Source of the DNA: CAZMVU01 sp964569295
GTDB taxonomy: Bacteria; Hydrogenedentota; Hydrogenedentia; Hydrogenedentales; JAGMZX01
NCBI GenBank assembly: GCA_964569295.1
Contig: CAZMVU010000186.1
Location: 1-10,064, forward strand
Reading direction: 5' to 3'
DNA: 10,064 nucleotides
Numbering within the stretch: position 1 is the first letter of the stretch; every line of letters begins with the position of its first letter. The position numbers were made by a program, and so were the translations under genes. The notes beneath the pieces are model-generated. The model was given only the letters and a program-made list of their open reading frames with translations, ran no database searches and was not told the origin of the DNA. Shown in pieces: positions 5,872-10,064 of the stretch.

Positions 5872-7533
5872 ATGCTCGCCACACTGCGCATACGTAACTA
5901 TGCCCTCATCGACGAGGTCGAAGTCGATCTTCGGCCCGGCTTCAACGCACTTACGGGGGAAACGGGCGCGGGCAAATCCATTCTGGTAGGCGCCCTTAAC
6001 CTCGTGCTGGGCACCCGCGCATCGAGCGAGGCGGTGCGGGCCGGGGCGAAACGCGCCACCATCGACGCCGTCTTCCGCATTACCAAGCCGGGGCCGCGCC
6101 TGGCCGCACTGCTCGCCCAGCATGAGGTCGAACTGGAGAATGACGATGAACTCATCCTCACCCGCAGCGTCGGCGCGGACGGCCGCAGCAAGGCCTATGT
6201 GGGCGGGAACCTCGTGCCGATCGCGGTACTGGCCGCCATCGGCGATGAGCTGGTGGATCTCCACGGGCAACATGAGCACCAATCGCTCCTGAAAACCGAT
6301 CGGCAGCTCGACCTGCTCGACGGCTTCGCGGGGGCGGAAAAGGCGGCAGCCGAGGTGACACGGATCGTCCGGGAACTCCACGCGGCGCAACGCGAACGTG
6401 CAGCGCTCGAAACGGACGACCGGGAACGCGCACGGCAGCTCGAGTTTCTCCGGTTCGAGGTGGACGAGATAGACCAGGCGGGCCTCGCGCCCGATGAAGA
6501 AGCAGAATTGCGCACCCGGCGCAACGTCATCGCGAATGCAGAGCAGATTTATGCGCTGGCGGGGCGCGTGGGGGAAGCACTCTACGACGCAGAGGAGGGC
6601 GCGGCCTCGGAGGTGCTGGGCCGGGCGCTGCGGGACCTCGAGGAACTGGCGGGTATCGACGCTACATTCCAGCCACTGGCGGAACGGCTCGCCGGCGTGC
6701 GCGCGGAAGCCGAGGAGATTGCAGGCGAAGTGCGGGCCATCGGCCAGGCGCTCGAATATGACCCGGAGGAACTCGAGCGGCTCAATGAACGGCTCACGCT
6801 CATTCGCGATTTGAAACGGAAGTACGGCGCAGATATCGCGGAAGTGCTGACCTATCGTGAGCAGGCCAGCGCCAAAATCGCCGCCTATGACCAGCGCGAC
6901 GAACGCCTCGCGGAACTGGCCGCGCAATGCCAACAATTGCAGGCGGCGGCGGAGCAGGCCGCGCGGGCACTTTCGAAGACCCGGAAAGCGGCCGCAAAGA
7001 AACTCGAGCGAAAGGTTACCGCCGCGCTGCAAGAACTCGGGATGAAAGGCGGGCGCTTCGAGGCGCAGGTCGCCGAGGCCGCGCTTACCATGACCGGCAT
7101 CGACAAGGTGCGCTTCCTGCTCGCCGCGAACCCGGGCGAACCGCTGCGGCCATTGCACCAGGTAGCCTCGGGCGGGGAAGTCTCCCGCATCATGCTCGCC
7201 CTCAAGGCCGTTTTCGCCCAGGCCGATCAGATTCCCACGCTCATTTTCGACGAGATCGACGCGGGCGTGGGCGGCACAGTAGCAGTGAAGGTAGCGGAAA
7301 AAATCGGCGCACTCGCCGCTTCGCACCAGGTCATTTGCATAACCCATATCGCGCAGATCGCCGCGGTAGCAAAAGCGCATTTCCATGTGAGCAAGACCAC
7401 CGGAAAGAAGCGCACGACCACCGCCGTGCAACCGGTCACCGATGATGACCGCGTGCGGGAACTGGCACGCCTGCTCGATGGATCGCTGTCCAAACTGAGC
7501 ATCGAGCACGCGCGGGCGTTACTCGAGAAATAG
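5872..7533 (+). CDS. recN: DNA repair protein RecN
   Basis: RecN is an SMC-like ATPase recruited to DNA double-strand breaks, where it promotes recombinational repair. The product is 553 aa, the same length as E. coli RecN. The Walker A loop is GETGAGKS (29-36, Lys35). It has the RecN-typical LVDLHGQHEHQSLL segment, long charged coiled-coil arms (about 155-400), the ABC signature ASGGEVSR (from 432), Walker B TLIFDEIDAG (Asp460, Glu461) and the ICITH switch region. ATG 5872 is chosen for its AAAGGA site just upstream and its fit to the family N-terminus; the frame extends back to 5560 only inside tlyA. No clear LexA box lies directly before it, so SOS control is not evident, and it is probably read through from tlyA. 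Confidence 0.96.
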   Translation: MLATLRIRNYALIDEVEVDLRPGFNALTGETGAGKSILVGALNLVLGTRASSEAVRAGAKRATIDAVFRITKPGPRLAALLAQHEVELENDDELILTRSVGADGRSKAYVGGNLVPIAVLAAIGDELVDLHGQHEHQSLLKTDRQLDLLDGFAGAEKAAAEVTRIVRELHAAQRERAALETDDRERARQLEFLRFEVDEIDQAGLAPDEEAELRTRRNVIANAEQIYALAGRVGEALYDAEEGAASEVLGRALRDLEELAGIDATFQPLAERLAGVRAEAEEIAGEVRAIGQALEYDPEELERLNERLTLIRDLKRKYGADIAEVLTYREQASAKIAAYDQRDERLAELAAQCQQLQAAAEQAARALSKTRKAAAKKLERKVTAALQELGMKGGRFEAQVAEAALTMTGIDKVRFLLAANPGEPLRPLHQVASGGEVSRIMLALKAVFAQADQIPTLIFDEIDAGVGGTVAVKVAEKIGALAASHQVICITHIAQIAAVAKAHFHVSKTTGKKRTTTAVQPVTDDDRVRELARLLDGSLSKLSIEHARALLEK

Positions 7534-7542
7534 AACGGAAGG

Positions 7543-7584
7543 GACGCCGGCCCCGGCGTCTGTGTGGAAGACCTATTGCATAGG
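7543..7584 (+). promoter_or_regulatory. Two hairpins in the recN-RNase spacer
   Basis: GACGCCGG (7543-7550) and CCGGCGTC (7553-7560) form a perfect inverted repeat that would fold as a 6-7 bp GC stem. No T run follows, so it is not a standard intrinsic terminator. A second hairpin, CCTAT/TGC/ATAGG (7572-7584), has its 3' arm inside the AGGAG ribosome site (7582-7586) of the next gene. This could dampen its translation or make it conditional. The effect is inference. Confidence 0.4.
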
Positions 7585-7593
7585 AGCACCGGC

Positions 7594-8973
7594 ATGCAGA
7601 TTACTTCGTATGGGGCAGCGCAGGAAGTCACGGGAAGCAAACACCTGGTCGAATGCGGCGGGAGCCGGGTACTGCTCGATTGCGGCATGTTCCAGGGCAT
7701 CCGCACCGAGGCGGACCGCAAAAACCGCGAGCTCGGTGTCGATCCCTTTGCCATCCACACCACGCTGCTGAGCCATGCACACATCGACCACAGCGGGTTG
7801 CTCCCCCTGTTGTCGAAGCGTGGCTACCACAACCCCATCTACGCCACCCCCGCTACGCGCGACCTGTGCTCCATCATGCTGCTGGACAGTGCGCACATTC
7901 AGCGTCGTGATGCCGAGTGGCTGTCGAAAAAGCACCAGTCTTTTGTGCCGCCCCTGTATACGACCGAGGATGTTCAGGAGGTCATGCGCCGTTTCGCGGC
8001 CGTGCCCTACGGCCTGAAACTGCCCGTCGCGCCCGACGTATACGCCACCTTCCAGGAAGCCGGGCATGTGCTGGGTTCGGCCATGATCATGCTCGAAAGC
8101 CTGAAAAACGGGAAGCGGCAGCGCCTGCTCTACACCGGCGACATCGGGCGGCGTAATATGCCCATTCTCGCGGATCCCTGGACGCCGGAACCGGCGGATG
8201 TGGTGATCATGGAGAGCACCTACGGCAACCGCGACCACCGGCCTATCCAGGAAATGGATGCGCGGCTCGCGGATATCGTGCGCAAGACTGTGGAACGCGG
8301 CGGAAAGATCATCATTCCCAGCTTTGCCCTCGAACGCGCGCAGGAGGTGGTGTACGCGCTCAAGCGCCTCGAGATGGAAGACGCCATTCCCGAGGTGCCG
8401 GTGTTCGTCGACAGTCCGCTCACGGTCAATATCACCGAGGTGTTCCGGCTGCACACGGAAAGCTTCGATAAGGAATTCTGCGAGACCATGCGCGAGGCGG
8501 GCGACCCGTTCCAGTTACGCGAGATTCACTACATCCGCAATGTCGAGGAATCGAAACGGCTCAACAACCGCAAGGGGCCGGCCATCATCATTTCCGCGGC
8601 GGGCATGTGCGAACATGGGCGTATTCTGCATCACTTGAAGAACAATTGCAGCGACCCGAACAACACGATACTCATCATCGGTTTCCAGGCGCAGCACACC
8701 CTGGGCCGCCGCATCGTCGAGCGCGACCGGCATATCAAGGTATTCGGTATGAAGTATGAGCTGAACGCGGAAGTCCGCATCATGAACGAATTCAGCGCGC
8801 ATGCCGGGCGCGCCGAACTCATCGAATTTGGTACGCAGATGAAGGACAAGGCGGGGCATTTTCTGCTCGTCCACGGCGAAGAAGAGGCGCAGGCCGCGCT
8901 GAAAACCGCCCTTGAAGAGGCGGGCGTAGCCAACGTGCATATTCAGCAACCGGGCGCGCCCTTCACGGTGTAA
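7594..8973 (+). CDS. Beta-CASP metallo-beta-lactamase RNase (CPSF/Ysh1-like)
   Basis: The product is a 459-aa predicted zinc-dependent RNA nuclease of the bacterial CPSF73/Ysh1-like group, not RNase J, whose C-terminal domain and N-terminal pattern are missing. The beta-lactamase core has HAHIDH (61-66), GHVLGSA (His158) and TGD (Asp183). The inserted beta-CASP domain shows motif A (ESTYG, Glu207), SFALERAQE and SAAGMCEHGR. The chain then returns to the core with FQAQHTLGR, FSAHA (His403, motif C) and LVHGE. Motif B cannot be placed with certainty. No signal peptide is seen, so it is probably cytoplasmic. ATG 7594 is preferred over GTG 7564 because AGGAG lies 7 nt upstream and the family begins here. 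It follows recN after 60 nt and converges with the DUF4203-like gene. The natural RNA substrate is unknown. Confidence 0.92.
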   Translation: MQITSYGAAQEVTGSKHLVECGGSRVLLDCGMFQGIRTEADRKNRELGVDPFAIHTTLLSHAHIDHSGLLPLLSKRGYHNPIYATPATRDLCSIMLLDSAHIQRRDAEWLSKKHQSFVPPLYTTEDVQEVMRRFAAVPYGLKLPVAPDVYATFQEAGHVLGSAMIMLESLKNGKRQRLLYTGDIGRRNMPILADPWTPEPADVVIMESTYGNRDHRPIQEMDARLADIVRKTVERGGKIIIPSFALERAQEVVYALKRLEMEDAIPEVPVFVDSPLTVNITEVFRLHTESFDKEFCETMREAGDPFQLREIHYIRNVEESKRLNNRKGPAIIISAAGMCEHGRILHHLKNNCSDPNNTILIIGFQAQHTLGRRIVERDRHIKVFGMKYELNAEVRIMNEFSAHAGRAELIEFGTQMKDKAGHFLLVHGEEEAQAALKTALEEAGVANVHIQQPGAPFTV

Positions 8974-8974
8974 A

Positions 8975-9037
8975 CCGCTACCTCATCGCCCTGTGCACGC
9001 CAGGCCGTAGCGGCCCGGCGCCCGCTTGCCGGCGGGC
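8975..9037. terminator. Convergent-gene hairpins, probable bidirectional terminator
   Basis: Between the two converging stop codons are a perfect CCGCTAC/GTAGCGG pair (8975-8981, 9007-9013; 25-nt loop) and a GCCCGC/GCGGGC hairpin (9020-9037; 6-nt loop). Neither is followed by a T run on either strand. They may act as Rho-assisted ends or simply protect 3' ends. Confidence 0.35.
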
Positions 9038-9038
9038 A

Positions 9039-9764
9039 TCAGGTCTCGGCGGGCGGTGCTTCTTCTTTTATCCGCGCGGTCACCGTGTACTGAATGGCAA
9101 TACCGAGGAGCGTGAGCGCGGCGATGCCAAGCGCCATCAGGTACAGGCTCGTGGGCTCGAGCAGGGCCAGCACGTTCTCGCGCACGGGCTCGCGCACGGT
9201 GATGCCCGTTTCGATGGCTTTTTCCAGACCGCCCTTCTCCGCAACCTCGCGCGCGACGGCATCGTAGAGATCTTTCAGGGCCGGTGCAAGGGTTCCCCGG
9301 CGCACGAAATAGTAGACCGCGACCGTGATAAGCACCGCCCCTTTCAGTGCGCTCACACCCACGATGACAAACCGCTGCAGCAGCAAGGCCAGAAAACCAC
9401 CGGCAACCGCCGCACCCGCCATGCCCAGGCCGGCACCCCAATGGAGTCCGGCGCCGCTGGCATGGGTAATCCCCAGCGCAACGAGGAACCCGCACACACC
9501 GCCCACAATAAACAGGATGACGAAATAGCCCAGGACCAGCGCTGCGGCCCCGATGAACCCGCCGAGGAGGCCGGCAATGAAGGCTATCGTGAGATCCTGA
9601 GACAGTAGCAGCCCGGCGAAGCCGGCAATGAGGGCGGCAACGGCAAACCCGCCCAGCGCCACGGCAAACAGGTAGATGCGGTACCCGAAGAAACAGGTCA
9701 GGAAACCCAACCCCAACAGCACGAGGGCAAGTATGTTCAGTGTGCTTATGCTTAACGCCGGCAT
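9039..9764 (-). CDS. DUF4203/TMEM198-like multi-pass membrane protein
   Basis: The product is a glycine- and alanine-rich inner membrane protein of 241 aa with about seven hydrophobic segments (near 7-25, 29-53, 59-80, 82-100, 110-129, 131-153 and 206-227). A polar amphipathic stretch (155-200) lies before the last one. The early LTCFFGYRIY...GGF pattern and repeated small-residue helices resemble the DUF4203/TMEM198 group; function in bacteria is unknown. The ATG complementary to 9762-9764 is preferred because GGAG lies 6 nt upstream of it; ATG 9776 and GTG 9779 are longer alternatives with that site inside the coding region. The charged C-terminus (RIKEEAPPAET) is probably cytoplasmic. It is the only leftward gene here, has its own promoter and converges with the RNase gene. 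Confidence 0.8.
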   Translation of the reverse strand: MPALSISTLNILALVLLGLGFLTCFFGYRIYLFAVALGGFAVAALIAGFAGLLLSQDLTIAFIAGLLGGFIGAAALVLGYFVILFIVGGVCGFLVALGITHASGAGLHWGAGLGMAGAAVAGGFLALLLQRFVIVGVSALKGAVLITVAVYYFVRRGTLAPALKDLYDAVAREVAEKGGLEKAIETGITVREPVRENVLALLEPTSLYLMALGIAALTLLGIAIQYTVTARIKEEAPPAET

Positions 9765-9812
9765 GTCCCTCTCCATCACGCCTCAGCCATACGCCAGGCC
9801 GCTTCCGTATCG

Positions 9813-9841
9813 AGTCTAGCGCACCGGGAAGGGTGTGTCAA
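9813..9841 (-). promoter_or_regulatory. Sigma70 promoter of the DUF4203-like gene
   Basis: Read leftward, TTGACA (perfect -35, 9841-9836) is followed by exactly 17 nt and TAGACT (-10, 9818-9813, four of six). Transcription would begin near 9806, about 40 nt before the ATG. This is the best-formed promoter in the window. Confidence 0.75.
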
Positions 9842-10064
9842 AGAATTCCGGGCGGGAGCCAATTGCGAAATTAAAAGTCTTGAATGCCAGGGGAGTTGCG
9901 GGGGCGGCTCATTGGCCTTCACGCTAAGTAAGTCTTGGTATCGCCGCATTCCAGGTGCGTTCTATCCTTTTTTGGGGCATTTTCACCCCAAGTCCGCCTC
10001 GGGCATAAAAAATCTTCCTCGCAATGACGTGGTGATTTCGGCTCGCGGGTACGCTCGCCCTCCC
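9842..10064. other. Non-coding right edge with repeat-like sequence
   Basis: I find no supported gene here. The base composition is more AT-rich than the coding part. There is a TTGGGG/CCCCAA hairpin (9972-9991) with its T run on the wrong side for a rightward terminator and an A run when read leftward. The end (about 10009-10064) contains CTCGCAATGACG and two GCTCGC copies. This resembles the dispersed CGTCATTGCGAG-type intergenic sequences of many genomes. It may lead to a gene beyond the window. Confidence 0.4.

Noticed and set aside
5740..7509. 589-aa open frame on the - strand
   Set aside because: It is fully antisense to recN, which has all its motifs. Long reverse frames are expected from the codon bias here.
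9912..9940. Possible rightward promoter TTGGCC...TTGGTA
   Set aside because: The -10 match is poor and no gene follows within the window.
1..10064. CRISPR array, tRNA, rRNA, insertion sequence or defence system
   Set aside because: No regularly spaced repeats, no cloverleaf-like sequence, no transposase, integrase or toxin-antitoxin pair was found. The PIN protein is of the membrane YacL type, not a VapC toxin, and has no antitoxin neighbour.

Overview
The window is about 10 kb of GC-rich, densely packed bacterial chromosome. I see 11 protein genes: ten on the + strand and one (DUF4203-like) on the - strand at the right end. There is no rRNA, tRNA, insertion sequence, phage gene or CRISPR array. 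Nearly everything is core housekeeping. The content (MEP-pathway ispD and ispF as separate genes, tlyA, recN, a free-standing accA, a membrane PIN/TRAM protein and a bacterial beta-CASP RNase) does not match the usual gene order of Enterobacteria, Bacilli or Actinobacteria. Intergenic repeats of the 'ATTCCCGC...GCGGGAAT' type and five non-ATG starts out of eleven fit a high-GC, poorly sampled lineage (PVC-like, Hydrogenedentota-like or deltaproteobacterial). That placement is inference and weak.

Layout. Positions 1-240 are intergenic: a small dispersed-repeat hairpin, then a promoter. Positions 241-375 encode a 44-residue acidic protein with one LIM-type zinc module, closed by a strong intrinsic terminator (413-458), so it looks monocistronic. 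Positions 476-2699 hold a second unit: accA (fatty acid synthesis), a DUF167/YggU gene overlapping its end, and a purine nucleoside phosphorylase. After a 190-nt gap with a consensus -10 box, 2891-7533 holds a tight run: PIN/TRAM membrane protein, ispD, ispF, tlyA, recN. The first three are joined by 4-nt stop/start overlaps. A 60-nt spacer with two hairpins leads to a beta-CASP metallo-beta-lactamase RNase (7594-8973). This gene converges on a membrane protein gene (9039-9764, - strand) that has its own near-consensus promoter at 9813-9841. The last 220 bases are non-coding and end in repeat-like sequence.

How they fit together. AccA supplies malonyl-CoA. IspD and IspF are steps 3 and 5 of the MEP isoprenoid route. 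TlyA methylates rRNA, RecN acts in break repair, and the PIN/TRAM and beta-CASP proteins probably handle RNA. The purine phosphorylase salvages nucleosides. No dedicated multi-gene novel system is evident. The most unusual items are the half-LIM microprotein with its own promoter and terminator, altered signature motifs in AccA, an Asn-to-Asp change at the base-recognition position of the purine phosphorylase, and the structured recN/RNase spacer.
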